Shown: piece by piece, positions 1 through 11,069 of the stretch | How positions within the stretch are numbered: position 1 is the first letter of the stretch | How the letters are laid out: each line of letters starts with the position of its first letter | Origin: Chlorella sorokiniana | Taxonomy: Eukaryota; Chlorophyta; Trebouxiophyceae; Chlorellales; Chlorellaceae | NCBI GenBank assembly: GCA_025917655.1 | Contig: CP084615.1 | Location: 2,480,001 to 2,544,000, forward strand | Direction: 5' to 3' | Length of the DNA stretch: 64,000 nucleotides | The notes under the pieces: generated by a model | Seen by the model: the letters and a program-made list of their open reading frames with translations, nothing else | What the model was told of the DNA's origin: nothing | Databases searched by the model: none | Made by a program: the position numbers and the translations under genes

Positions 1-748
1 AAACGCGACCTCCCGGACGCCACCAGGGCCTGCGTTGAAAGGAGGAAGCTGCAAGCGCTAAGGACAGCTTCCACGCAGCTTCACAAAGACGACGGGCCGG
101 CACGCCGCCGGCACGCCAGCACGGCGCAGCCATGCGGCTGCCGCTGGCTGCGGCACTCACCGCGCAGCCGCTGCTGCTGCCCCCAGGGATGCTGCCGGGG
201 GCGGCTGGGTTGAGGGGGTGCCGTAGTGGCAGTTCTGGCCGGAGAAGTCGTAGGCCAGCTCGCTCATGGCCGCCTTGCCCGCCAGGTTGGCGCCAGCATC
301 CAGCAGGGCCTGCGATGGCGGCGGGTGGTGGTGGTGGGGGGGATGAACACTTCGAAATGTTGTGTGCTGACATGCCGGTCAACAGAGCAGCTGTGTGCGG
401 CTGGCTGCCAAAGGTGTCCGGTGTAGTTCAGCGAGGCACTAGGGTGCGCAGGCCGGCACGGCTCACCTGGATGGCGGGGGCGGTGGAGCGGGCGGCGGGG
501 TGGTCCCTCTCCCAGCTGGGGTTGCCCAGCCCGGTCTTGTGGCCGGCGACCTACGCATGGATGGCAGGGATCCGCGTGAGTGATGCAAGGCTCTGCTTGC
601 ACTCTGAACAGGAGGGGAGGGGCTGCGTGGCCGGGTGGCTCACATCGAACGAGTCCTTGGCAGCAAACGCGAGGCCCGCCAGAGGGCCGTCGGCCTTGCG
701 GTCGCCGGCGGCCGTTGCAGCGCGATTGGCCCAGGCCCTGGAGTCCAT
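1..748 (-). CDS. Amidase (amidase-signature family, AMI1/Toc64-like), 3' part beyond the window
   Basis: Amidase-signature enzymes hydrolyse amides with a Ser-cisSer-Lys triad. Exons (minus): 644-748, 467-550, 161-309, 1-29 onward. Exon 1 starts at ATG 748 and carries PLAGLAFAAKDSFD, which holds the catalytic Lys. Exon 2 gives VAGHKTGLGNPSWERDH, typical of AMI1/Toc64 proteins. Exon 3 holds HYGTP followed by the glycine-serine signature GSIPGGSSSG with the cis-Ser. Splice sites are GT/AG. The signature lies one frame off HYGTP because a C run (plus-strand G at 214-218) is one base short; adding one base makes exon 3 exactly 50 codons and phase 0. A second one-base shift follows ASG in exon 4. 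Substrate cannot be told; the nucleophile Ser lies outside the window. No TPR region is visible, so AMI1-like or Toc64-like cannot be separated. Confidence 0.8.
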
Positions 749-1579
749 CTGCGTTCGTGTGGAGCTTTGAAGGTTTGAGGGGCTATGCCTGGGCGGAAAT
801 GGGGCGAAATGGACAGCGGGCTGGCAGTGGCAGGCGGCACCTTTCCCGTTCCGCTCGCCTGAATTATTCCTGGGACAGCGGGGCCCCTCTCTACTGCGTA
901 CAACAATCTCTGCGGAAAATTGGCGGGCCCCAAACGCAAACTAGGGCTGAACCCTTGACGCTGGACGGAAGCTGGTCACTGTCCAGCTTCTGGCCGGCAG
1001 CAGTGAGCTCTCTGTCTGCCCCTGAACCGCGCCCATCGCATGCTTCAAGCAAGGGATATTATTTCAGACTAAGGTATTGCATACCTGCGGGGGCAGGGAG
1101 CCGAGGGTACACCCCGCCCGGGCTCAGGTACACAACCCTACTTCCAACATCTGGCGGGAAGCTGGCCGGCCCCACAACCAATCTTGAATCTTGGGGGAGG
1201 CGGCTCGCTTGCATTGCTATTTTCGCGGCGCACATTGCCGTCCTCCCCTTGCTGCCTTTGCAGCGCGCTGTCAGAGTGAGTGTCTGCAACCCATTTACGT
1301 GGCTGTTGCCTGTTTCACATTGTCTTTAGATGTCAGAGTTCTGGGCACGTGCTGGTGGCCCCTGCCGCATACATGGCAGCAGCCCATCTTCCGGCCGCGA
1401 GGCTGCCGGCCCTGCAAGCCTCGCTGTTTTCTGCTTGGGGCCAGTGGGCCCGGCCGGCTGCTATCGCCCCTGGCGGCTGAGCCTTGCTTCCCATACTTGC
1501 AACCTCACCCCGCTGCCCGCCGCTCCTGCCTCTGCGCCTGTCGCAGGACCGGTGATTGAGAAACGCGCCGACAGCCACC
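749..1579. promoter_or_regulatory. Divergent intergenic region between amidase and AZG genes
   Basis: The two genes are transcribed away from each other, so this 831-bp stretch must hold both promoters and 5' UTRs. No clear TATA box or repeat was recognised. Several ORFs cross it, but none shows family motifs or splice structure. Confidence 0.4.
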
Positions 1580-4500
1580 ATGGGTATGTTTGACCAGTTC
1601 AAGCTCCCTACCCCGCCCAAAGACCGCTCCTTCAAGGGCTGGTTTGAGTGGCAGGCAAGTGCTGGGGCGGTCTGATTGGACCACACCCTGCGGCAGTTGC
1701 AGCAGCGGCCTCCTCTCATGCCGCGCCTCCGCGCATGCCCCCTCAATGTCCCACCTGGCCCCACCCACGCGCCCACCCCTTCGTGAAAGCAGTTCTGCAT
1801 CAAAGAGCGCGGCTCCACTGTGCTGCGGGAGACGCGGGCGGGCATCGTGCTCTTCCTTGTCTCCGTGTTTTCGGTGCTGCTCAACCCCGTGATCCTGTCG
1901 GGCGCCGCCTCTGGCTACAACACGGGCATGCCCCCAACCGACGTGGCCCTGGCCACTGCAATCTCCTCTGGCGCCGGCACCCTGGTTATGTCGTTGATTG
2001 GCAACTACCCCTGGTGAGAGAAGCTGCCTGCCCTGTCGCTTCTTCGACACGCACGCCCCACACATTCTCCCCATCCCAACCCAACTAACTCGCCCCTGCA
2101 CCTCCAGCCCCTCCACCCACCAATCTGCGCCCCCCCCCCCCCCCCTCCGCCTGCAGGGTGTTGGGTGTGCAGCTTGGCACCAACAACTATTGTGAGTGGC
2201 AGCTGCTTGGGGGCAATGTGGAGCATGGCCAAGCCAACACCTGCTTGCAGCTGCCGCTATCTCACCCTTCAATGAGCAACGACTGACAGCGTCGCTCCCC
2301 ATGCAGTTGTGGATAGTGTGCTTGGCCAGAAGATCTGCGGCTATAACTCCTTCTTCACCCCCTCCAACTCGGTCTGTGCGGGGCAGCCTTGCAGGCAAGC
2401 CATGCATGCATGCAGGGGCCATGGATGGCACCGGGGGCTGACAGTGCTCGCTTGCCGCTGGGCGTGTGCTTGCATGCAAGGAATAACTTCTTCGGTCCAT
2501 GACGCAACCCTCAACCCCTTGCTCCCCGGCAGCTGCACCACCGAGTCCGACGGCACCCAGATTGTGAACGAGATGGGCACCGCCGACAACCCTGGCCCCT
2601 GCTACGACCCCAACGCCGGCGTGGACTCCTGCCTGGGCTCAGAGGCGCGTTCTGCGTGTCACGCGTGCGGCAAGGGCTCGGGGTCAGGCCCGCGTGCCCT
2701 GACTAGCAGGGTGGCGTCCCGTCCGCAGCAGGGTGTGCAGTGAACCGGGGCCGCTTGCACCCGCCTTGGCACACCCACACAAGATTGTCCGCTTGCGCCC
2801 CCCCCGCGCGCCCCCCCTGCAGGTGCCTTACCAGGCTGCCCTCGCTGCAACGTTCCTGGAAGGTCTCGTCTTCCTCCTCATCTGCATCACTGGCCTGCGA
2901 GCCGTCATCATGCGCCGCATCCCGCGCTGCATCCTCATCGCCGGCGCCTGCGGCATCGGCCTCTTCATCATGTTTGTAGGTGAGTCGGGGGAACAGGCGC
3001 ACCTCGCTTATACAACGTGCCTGCTGGCTCTTGCAGGACCAACCATGAGGGGAGGAGGAGCTTGCTGGCTTGGTTGAGGTGTGCTTTGCAACAGGGTCTG
3101 TGGCGGCAGTGGTGCCCCACCTTGGCCCCTCTTGCTCCCCGCCGCCCGCATCTTGCAGGCTGGAAGGGCATGGGCATTGTGGTGGCCGACAAGTATCCCA
3201 ACCTCGTCCGCCTCAACACCGGTGAGACGGGCGGCACGCCGCTCCGCCTGTGACCTGCCTGCCTGCTTCCCTCCTCATTGCTCCGTGGCAGGCCTGCAGG
3301 TGCACCCACACGGCGACGTCCTGCTGCTGACCCAGTGTGCACACGGCAGCGTCCCCTGCTCGCCACCGCCCCTCCCATCTGCCCTTCTCCCCCTCGTGTA
3401 CCGCCGTGCAGAGGTGCAGTACAACCAGGCGGGCTGGGGCGACGGCGCCGTCCAGACGGGCATCGGCTTCAACTCGTGCGTCATGCTGCTGGACTACCCC
3501 CTACGGCCCCGTCTGCCCCTGGCTGGCCGTGGGCGGCCTCGTGTTCACGGGTGGGGCGGCTGCAGCCTTCAGCAGGCCCGCCTTGCACATGCTGTCAGAT
3601 AATCCGTGCGCTGCGCCATGGAGGAGACGTGTGTACTTCATGTGTTCTCTGGCTTGCGGTGGCCTGACACCCCCAACCCCACCCCGCCTCCTGCCCTGCT
3701 CCTCCCGACAGCCATCCTGATGCTGTGGAACATCCCAGGCGCCTTCCTGATGGGCTGCCTCTTCACCACCTTCATCTCCTGGATCCGCTTCCCAGAAACT
3801 GTTTCCAACGGCGGCCTGGTGAGGCGCTGCACGCGTGCAGCATCCACAGCCTGCTCGTCCTCGGTTGCAGCTTGCAGCACCCCCGCAAAATGCCATTGCT
3901 TCAATGTTGGTTGCACTATGTTCCAAGGCGGGACTGGGGATCTATGTTCCAAGGCGGGACTGGGGATCAGCAACCCTGAGGGCCCTGGCAACCTGTGTGG
4001 GACGGCCCCACCTGCTGTCCTGTGTGCTTTGTTTGCACAAAATCGTGCTGCCCCCCGTCGCTTCTGACTCACACTTGGTGCCCCACCTCCCACCCAGGTG
4101 CCCGACAAGGTTGCCTACGCCCCCAAGTTCACGGAGACCGCTGGCTCGCTCACCTTCAACTGGGCCCCCAACACCGGCAGGGTTGTTGGCGCCTTCGTCA
4201 CCTTCCTCTGTGAGCTTGGGGCGGCGGGGCTGCACCCGCAGCAGCGTCCCGATGCGCAGGCCGCCAACCGTCCAGCTTGTGGGACGCGAAGCCGAGCGGT
4301 TGGATGCGTGCTGGTCTGCGAGTGCTCCACGGCTCAGGCACTGCAGCGCTGCAGTCGAACAAAATACCACCACCAACGCGCAAATCGACCCCCCCCAAAA
4401 AACCACCCAACCCGCCCATCCTCCCCTCCAGACCTCGACTTCATCGGTTCTGCCATCACCTTCTGCTCCCTGGGTCAGATGGCGGGCATACTGAACGAGG

Positions 4501-6765
4501 ACGGTGAGCGGTGGCCCCAACGGGGCAGGCAGCTTGGTTGTACGGGGCCAGGGCCGAGATGCGGGCGGCTGGCCGGGGTGGCGTGCGCGCTCTGCGCCGC
4601 CTGGCAGCGGGGCTGCACAGCTGCTACCTGCTGTGCAGGCACACGCCTGCACTGCGCCACGTCTATGCGGAGTGCTGTAAGCTCAGCCTCCGCTCCCTAT
4701 TCTCACCCTTGCCACTCCACTGTTGCCCCCGACCCACAGGCGACATCCCCGCTCTCAATCTAGCCTTCATCGCGGACGCTTTTGCCTCCATGTTGGGCGG
4801 ACTGCTGGGCTCATCTGGTGAGGCCGGTTGCTTTGGCGGGGCGCTCGCCTGCCATGCTTCATGAGCCTCTGCAGACGCCGTACTGTGCATCCATTCCAGC
4901 CCCAACTGCACGGCTCACGGTCACCTTCTCTTGCGCGTTGCACACGCCTCGCTCCACGTGCTCTTCACATCCCTCTCCCTCCCCGCAGCCATTGTGTGCT
5001 ATGTCGAATCGTCGGCGGGCATGCGGGAGGGCGGCCGCACCGGCTTTGCCGCCCTCGTCTGCGCAATCCTGTTCTTCCTTTCCTCCTTCCTCTCCCCGCT
5101 CTTCGGCCAGATTCCGGCGGTGAGTTGCATGGCGTTTGTGCCGCCTCAAAAGGCGGGACCTGCCAATTGGAGAAGCCACTGCCACAAGAGTTTTGCGGGA
5201 CGATGCATCGCGCGGTGCGCTGGGTCACAGGGCGACGATGTGCTGCCGCAAGCCGTCGACCACCGGCTGAAGTGGCCCCACCTCTCTTTCCTTGCTTTGC
5301 TGCCCACCCCTACTGCGCAGATTGCCACCAGCCCCATCCTGGTGCTGGTGGGCATCCTCATCTTCGCCTCCTCTGTGGTCGACATCAACTGGGACGACTA
5401 CACCGAGGTCATCCCTGTGCTGGTCACCGCCACGTGAGCCCCCCTCACCCCCCCCCCCCCCCACCTCAGCTGCATACACACTGATGCGCCTGGACCACTG
5501 CGCGGCCGCTGGTGACCTCGAATACCTCTGCTGTGGCACGCTTTGCCAGCTAGCGCCCGACCGACCTGACCGCTGCGGCGCCGTTGCACCGCCCTCTCGC
5601 TGCTCACTACCGTTCTCTTTTCCCTTGTTTTTCATGCAGAATTATGCCCTTTGTTTCCAACATCGCATATGATAAGTATAACTGCACGCTGGCGAAGTTT
5701 GGGACTCGACAAATGCATTTCGGGGCTCGGGTTACATGGCGGCGCACCCATGCTGCCCGTTTCCCGCCCTTTCCTCCCCTGCACGTATCATCGGCGGCAT
5801 CGGCGCCTACCTGGTCACCAAGTTCTTCACCTACCAGCTGATCACCTGGGAGCGCTTCGCGCCTGGACCGACCAGCGGTGCTGGCCGGGTGAGAGGCCGC
5901 CGCCGCCGCCGCCGCCGCCCGCCGCTGCCACAGGCTCTGCAGCCTCTGCAGCCGCCTCTACCACCTCTGCCTCCCCTGCTGCCCCCTGCTCCTTCAATCC
6001 CAGCCTCAAGGCTCGATTCATAGGGGTACTGCTGGTCTGGTCGCATGCGTGCCTGCTGCCCTCCCGCTGACGCGCTCTCCCCCGGCTGCCTTCCCTCCTC
6101 CCCAGGCATCACCTTCTACAGGAAGATGTCCTCCACCTTCTCCCTCTTCATGCCCTACCCCGGGTGAGCGGCCACTGCTGTTGCAGGGGGCTGGCCTACA
6201 AGCTGAGACGTCGCTGATTGGACGGGTCGACAAGCGAGCCTGGGCCAGGCGCCTGGCGCCTGGCGCCGGCGCAACCGTCCCGCCCGACACCCGCCCTGCT
6301 GGCATGCCAACGTCATCCTGACCGCCTGCTCCCCTTCCCCCGGTGCGCAGATGGAACTGCGCCGAGGAGGGCGTGGCCGCGGAGGACGGCATGATGAGCT
6401 ACCAGAGCGCCCTGCGCAAGGCAATGGTGAGCGCTGCCGCTGCGGCAGGCCGAGGCGAGCGCTCTGGGCGCAAAGCATTGAGGCGGCGCTCGCCTGCCCC
6501 TCCCGTTGCCTGAAGTTGCAGGGTGGGCAGCCCCGCTGACCCCTGGCTCCCCAGTTTCTTGCCCTCCCCTCGCCTCACTGAGGTTGAGCACGCAGTGACC
6601 CTCTCCCTCGTTTGCCCCTTCCATGCAGGGCTCCAAGTACATCGAGACAGATGCCGACGAGTCGCCCACGCCCCCACCCCCAGCGACGGCAAGCTGGAGA
6701 AGGGCGCCTCCGCGTCGCTGCCCGGCGACTCGGCCCACAACGGCTCCGAGGCCCTGCGCCACTGA
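1580..6765 (+). CDS. AzgA/AZG-type purine (adenine/guanine/hypoxanthine) permease
   Basis: Proton-coupled nucleobase importer of the NCS2-like AzgA family; plant AZGs also move cytokinins. Exons: 1580-1654, 1793-2013, 2157-2191, 2307-2394, 2533-2644 (end uncertain), 2823-2979, 3159-3221, 3412-3550, 3712-3818, 4098-4209, 4432-4503, 4740-4817, 4989-5119, 5321-5433, 5640-5671, 5785-5877 (end uncertain), 6106-6163, 6351-6426, 6629-6765. About 632 aa after two one-base corrections. Diagnostic stretches: ERGSTVLRETRAG near the N-terminus, ADAFASMLGGLLGSS, YVESSAGMREGGRTGF, and AYGIIGGIGAY across the AT-AC junction, all matching AZG1/2 blocks, with many hydrophobic helices between. Introns 1 and 4 start with GC. 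Exon 8 has one C too many near 3495; exon 19 is one C short near 6675. The cysteine-rich loop of exons 4-5 may face outside. Confidence 0.9.
3916..3967 (+). repeat. Perfect 26-bp tandem duplication in an AZG intron
   Basis: The 26-bp unit beginning ctatgttccaaggcgggact occurs twice back to back (3916-3941 and 3942-3967) in the intron between exons 9 and 10. No function is evident. Confidence 0.85.
5672..5784 (+). other. AT-AC intron in the AZG gene (U2-like, ATAAGT donor)
   Basis: The upstream exon ends ...gcatatg and the next begins gtatcatcggcggc. Joining them restores the conserved AYGIIGGIG motif in frame. The intervening 113 nt begin ATAAGTATAAC and end CCCCTGCAC. No AG lies in the last ~85 nt before the downstream exon, so a GT-AG or GC-AG alternative is not available there. 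The donor resembles subtype-II AT-AC introns removed by the major spliceosome, not the U12 donor ATATCCTT; a pyrimidine tract precedes the acceptor. Confidence 0.7.
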
Positions 6766-7989
6766 AGCCCTTGCTCCGCCAGCTGCCGCACTGGTCCCTG
6801 GAAGTAGGAGCACCGCGTTCGCGCCCTTGCCCTCTAAACACCCTCCCCTACGGCTGTCAGCAAGCGGCTGCTGTTCCCCCTCCTCAACCACACGTCCTCA
6901 GTGCACCCGGGCCTGACCCTGCATGCATCGCGGCAGCCCGCGCATGCTCACCCTTTCGGGAGCCAAGCCTACCTATTGCTGCACTGGCTGCCCACAGATG
7001 TATGCCCGCACCGCCGCGCCCTTCACCGTACGCCACCAAACTTAACCTCTTTACTCAGTACTCATCCATAACGCTTCCCCTGCCATCTGCACTAGCGCTG
7101 ACTTGGGCCGACACTTTGCTGCCAGCAATGTTGTCTCTGTCCGCCGATTGCAATCCCCCCGACCTCCCCAACCCAGCCGTCTTCTCTCCCTGCTCACCCC
7201 CTTTTTTTCGACTGCCTGTGCCATCCCCGCTGTTCTTAGCAGCCTTTCTCAGGCAGCGGCTCCCTCGCTTCCCACGAGCTGCCCATGCTTTGACCCTGCA
7301 TCGTACCTGCTGCCACACTCAGCCTTTCATCCCCATGTCAGACCCTCGGCGGCTGTGTGCTGTTCTGCCTTGGTGCCCTGCCGGCCACTGTAGCATTTCC
7401 ATGCCTCATCAGGCATTACCTAGACTGTCCAGAATTCATTGCATTGGCCCCCTCCCAGGTCCGGCTAGCAGCACTCGATGTACAAGCGCTGCTGGCAGGC
7501 CTGGGGCGCCGTTGTACTGTCACTTAACACATGTAACGCAAACAACTGAGGATAACAAGGACTGGGAGAGGGAGAAGCGCATGGATGTGATGCATATAGA
7601 TGTGCGATGGCAGCTAGAGGGTAGGCAGAGCCTTTGCAAGGTTGCAAAGGAAGTCGGGATGGCACAGGCACGGATACCGGGCCGAGTGGACGCATGCAGG
7701 CGGTTGGGGGCACGACGGTGCGGGCATGCATTCAGACACCCAGCAGAGCGCCAACTCAAGCCTGACGCCCGCCGCGCATCCAACATTGCTTCCTGGGATG
7801 TGCTGTGGAGAAGGCCAGGAAGCAGCCACTTCCTCACAACCACCGTCGCCGTGGAGGAAAGTGTGTGGTGGGCCAGGGTGGCGTAGGGCCTGCAGCTTTG
7901 AGCCAGTAGGGTGGGAGTGTGGGAGGGGGTCTCAGCCTGTCGTGGCATGCCAGCCAGGCAGGTGTTGGGCGGGGTGGTTGCGGGTGGCG
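6766..7989. other. 3' region of AZG, with TGTAA signal at 7532-7536
   Basis: No supported gene. A 424-codon open frame crosses it but lacks any recognisable domain and runs antisense and sense through low-complexity sequence. A TGTAA motif at 7532-7536 could be the AZG poly(A) signal, implying a long (~770 nt) 3' UTR. The part 7310-7600 resembles 11070-11310 in direct orientation (shared cacactcagcctttca and further blocks), so this UTR-like piece is itself duplicated. Confidence 0.4.
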
Positions 7990-8287
7990 GGTGCTCACCC
8001 GGGGTAGGGCATGAAGAGGGAGAACGTGGAGGACATCTTCTTGTAGCAGGTGACGCCTGGGGAGGAGGGAAGGCAGCCGAGGGAGAGCGCGTCAGCTGGA
8101 GGCAGCAGGCACGCATGCGACGGTCCAGACCAGCAGGTTCCCTGCAGCTTGAGCCCTTGAGGCTGGGGTTGAGGGAGGGGGCTAGCATGGGTTGCAGAGG
8201 CTGCAGAGCCAGCAGGAGAGGCCGCAGAACCAGCAGCGGACGCGCGGCTGCGGCCTCTCACCCGGCAAGCACCGCTGGTCAATCTGT
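7990..8287 (-). pseudogene. Inverted partial copy of the AZG gene 3' part
   Basis: Reverse-complement of this stretch aligns with 5868-6180 of the AZG gene, including intron sequence. The exon-17 peptide MSSTFSLFMPYPG is intact, preceded by TCYKK where the parent has TFYRK. Identity is high but with many substitutions and a few indels, so it is not a simple assembly echo. It starts in the middle of exon 16 and has no promoter or upstream exons; it should be inactive. Confidence 0.85.
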
Positions 8288-8650
8288 AATGGGCACCACA
8301 GCTGAACTGTAACGACGTGCAGGCGCCCCCTTTTCTCACCGTCAAGCAGCCACACTCCTCAACCCGCCTGGATGTGTCCACTGGGCTCCTCTCGGCAGAT
8401 GCCCCTCACAGCTCACAACACTGCATGCTGGATGCAGGGCGGCGGCGCAGCGGCGACGGCGCGGCTCTCAGCATTCGTCGTTTTCCAGACTGTGGCGGGC
8501 ACCAGCGCTCAAGTCGCGCAAGCGCGAGGCCCCGCCTTCACGTGTCAGCAGGCCCAAGCTGGCAACCTGATGAGCATCCATGGTTGGCGGGCCAGCCCAC
8601 CCGTGTTGCAACGCTGGATCGCTTTGCCGCCGCCATGCTGCCCCTCGCAG

Positions 8651-9222
8651 TGCCTCAACTGTTTGAGCGAGCAGGAACAACCTGGGCTGGCTTCGATGAA
8701 TGCTTCTTCGAAGCCGAGCTCTCTGAGCAGCTGGAGGGCCCGATGGCCATTGGCCATCGCGGCAACAAGCTCACCATCCAGGTGCGTTGTGCTTGCCTTC
8801 CACGCCCATGCTTCTGCAGCGAGCCAGCACTTGATAACGACCAGCCCCTTAGATTTAGTCTTGTCGCGGCCGTGCGCTCATCTTGCCCACCTGGCACCGG
8901 AACCTTGCTGCAGGGGGACAACATTATTAAGATGAAGGAGGGGGCCCGCTCAATCAGGCGATGGTCGGCCGGCTGTGCGCCGTCCTGAGGCAGCTGCTAT
9001 TTGAGAAGACGGGCACGTGGTACACGCTGGTGGACCACCGCCTCTTCCGCTATGGCTTAAAGGTGGAGGGAGAGCTGGTGTTGGTGTCGAACCGGCACAA
9101 GGACGAGCCTGCCAAGCTGCCTCCCTACTGCCAAATGTTGCGCACGGTCACCTCCACGGAGGGGCCCAACTACCCGCCCGGCAAGCGCACGGGCACGCGA
9201 GTGTTGGCAGGCAGCGGCAGCA
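8651..9222 (+). pseudogene. Unknown algal gene fragment, left palindrome arm
   Basis: Two exons are visible: 8651-8781 and 8914-~9222, with a good acceptor (cctcgcag) and donor (gtgcgt) between. Peptides include LFERAGTTWAGFDECFFEAE, PMAIGHRGNKLTIQ, then GDNIIKMKEG, a one-base frame break in the G run, and LFEKTGTWYTLVDHRLFRYG followed by LKVEGELVLVSNRHKDEPAK. The family is not one I recognise. No start codon, complete 5' end or stop in a coherent model was found, so it is called a fragment; it could also be the better-preserved copy of an active gene. Confidence 0.5.
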
Positions 9223-9329
9223 ATGTGAGCGGGATTCCAGCTATTTGCCTCAGCCTCCATAAGAACCGCTGCCAACTTTCAAGTTCTGAATCCTCGGGCT
9301 GAGGCAAATAGCTGGAATCCCGCTCACCT

Positions 9330-9895
9330 TTGCCGCTGCCTGCCTACGCTCGCGTGCTGATGCGCTTGCCAGCCGGGTAGTTCTGCCCCCTCCATGGAGG
9401 TGACCGTGCGCAGAATTTGGCAGTAGGAAGCAGCTTGGCAGGCTCGTCCTTGTGCCGGTTCGACACCAACACCAGCTCTCCCTCCACCTTTAAGCCATAG
9501 CGGAAGAGGCGGTGGTCCACCAGCATGTACCACGTGCCCGTCCTGTCAAATAGCAGCTGTCTCAGGACGGCGCACAGCCGGCCGACCAACGCCTGATTGA
9601 TCGGGCCCCCTCCTTCATTTTGCAGATGTTGGCCCCGTGTGCAGCGAGGTGTCAACTGAACAAGATGCGCACACGACCGCGACAAGATTAAATCTAAGGG
9701 GCTGGTCGTCAACAGGTGCTGGCTCGCTGCAGAAGCATGGGCGTGGAAGGCAAGCAGAACGCACCTGGATGGTGAGCTTGTTGCCGCGATGGCCAATGGC
9801 CATCGGGCTCACCAGCAGTTGGGAGGGCTTGGCTTCAAGGAAGCATTCCTCAAAGCCATTCCAGGTTGCGCCTGTCTGCTCGAACAGATGAGGCA
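9330..9895 (-). pseudogene. Unknown algal gene fragment, right palindrome arm
   Basis: Inverted copy of the left-arm fragment. It keeps LFEQTGATWNGFEECFLEAK and PMAIGHRGNKLTIQ, then the same frame break and LFDRTGTWYMLVDHRLFRYG. The acceptor AG of the left arm is AC here (plus-strand position ~9896), and a deletion near 9425 changes the PAKL region. These changes suggest decay. Confidence 0.55.
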
Positions 9896-10277
9896 GTGCG
9901 AGGCGCGACCGGGCGGCGGCAAGGTGACCGAGCGTTGCAGGTGCGGCATGCAACCCACCAACCGCATGCACGAAAATCGATGCGCAGCAGGTGGCCAGCA
10001 TGGGCCTACTCATGTGTGAAGGCGGGCCCCGCGCCTGCGCAACTCTATTGATGACTGCCCCAGCCTGCGCCACGATGGACGCTGAGAGCTGCGCCGTCGC
10101 CGCTGCGCCCTTGCCCTGCATCCAGCATGCAATGTTGTGAGCTATCGTGTGGCAGCTGCAGAGAGGAGCCCAGTAGACACAGCCAGGCGGGTTGAGGACT
10201 GCGGCTGCTTGGATGAGACAAACGGGGCGCCGTGTGGGGCCTGCATACCTAAGAGGTCAGCTGTGGTGCCCATTTTA

Positions 10278-10717
10278 TGTTTCCCGTGGCCAGAGCCTGT
10301 AAGCCGTAAACGGATAGGCCGGTATGGCTATCAGCCGCTAACCCTCACGCCTCCCACAGGCGACTGAGTGTGCTTTGTTGCCGCATTTGATCTTAGGAGG
10401 CCGGATTTTGCGCGCAGGGCGAGAAGGCTCGGCCTGAAATCGCGCCGCTTAGAAAACCCAGCATCCCCTGTCCACCTTTCCTCCCTCCATAGATGCCCTC
10501 TCGCGGATGCTTTCAGCCGCTAAAGTGAGCCCTGCGACCACAAACCCACTCCTTGGATCGCCGTGCGAAGGCGGGAAGCAGCATCGGGTGCACCCAAGAA
10601 AGGCCGCAGCTGCTGCTACAGGCTGGACGTGGGCTGCACACTGCCAGGCATGCTGCCTGATTCAGGGTAAAAACGCTGCTGCATTGGGCTGCAGGGGATG
10701 CCTGCGCTGCGCGCCCA
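10278..10717. other. Gap without recognised features
   Basis: Lies between the palindrome and the inverted bZIP fragment. I see no coding exon with splice sites, no tandem repeat and no RNA gene. Confidence 0.4.
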
Positions 10718-11049
10718 TTGGGAACTTGCAGCTTCTCTGAGCGGCTGGAGGGGTTTGCTGGTCCTTTAGCGCTAGGGAGTCAAGGCGTGCTGCAACTCAG
10801 CTGCGCTGCCGCATTGGGCCGCTGGGCTGGCCCCCTGCCCCCACACCCATCCATTTTCCACCCCGCCTGGGCTGCTGTGGCGGTAAGCAGTCGACCCTGC
10901 TGAGCATGCCGCGCGTGTGCCACATCACGCCGGTGCCCCGGCCTGCAGGTGCTGACCCCCATACAGTTGTCCCGCCCCACCGTGCTGGCTCTACTACTGC
11001 GCTATGAAGCACCTCTCGCGCGCCCACAAACACCGCACGCAGCTGCAGC
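10718..11049 (+). pseudogene. Inverted partial copy of the bZIP-like gene 3' part
   Basis: On the plus strand this matches the minus-strand 3' end of the neighbouring bZIP-like gene (about 11510-11830), introns included. The terminal exon begins at 10949 after gcctgcag and reads VLTPIQLSRPTV where the parent has VLTPMQMARLTV. A small deletion follows, so the parental peptide CWPYYCAMKHL is out of frame. No upstream exons are present. Confidence 0.8.
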
Positions 11050-11069
11050 CAAGCGGCCCATGACGCGTG

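Larger units (their letters stand above)
8287..10277. repeat. Large near-palindrome (inverted repeat, ~0.95-kb arms)
   Basis: Left arm about 8287-9255, right arm about 9297-10277, loop 9256-9296 (41 bp). The innermost 31 bp are perfect: gtgagcgggattccagctat onward at 9225-9255 is the reverse complement of 9297-9327. Outer ends match too (tgggcaccacagctga near 8288 against its complement near 10265). Between them the arms differ by frequent substitutions and small indels, so the duplication is old enough to have diverged. Each arm carries the same gene fragment with the same intron. Confidence 0.9.

Noticed and set aside
1-748. Amidase as a true pseudogene
   Set aside because: Its two frame breaks are of the same homopolymer type as those in essential genes of the window, so they are not evidence of decay.
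6612-7886. 424-codon open frame on the plus strand
   Set aside because: It overlaps the last AZG exon in another frame, continues through the UTR-like region and shows no domain or splice logic. GC-rich DNA has few stop codons by chance.
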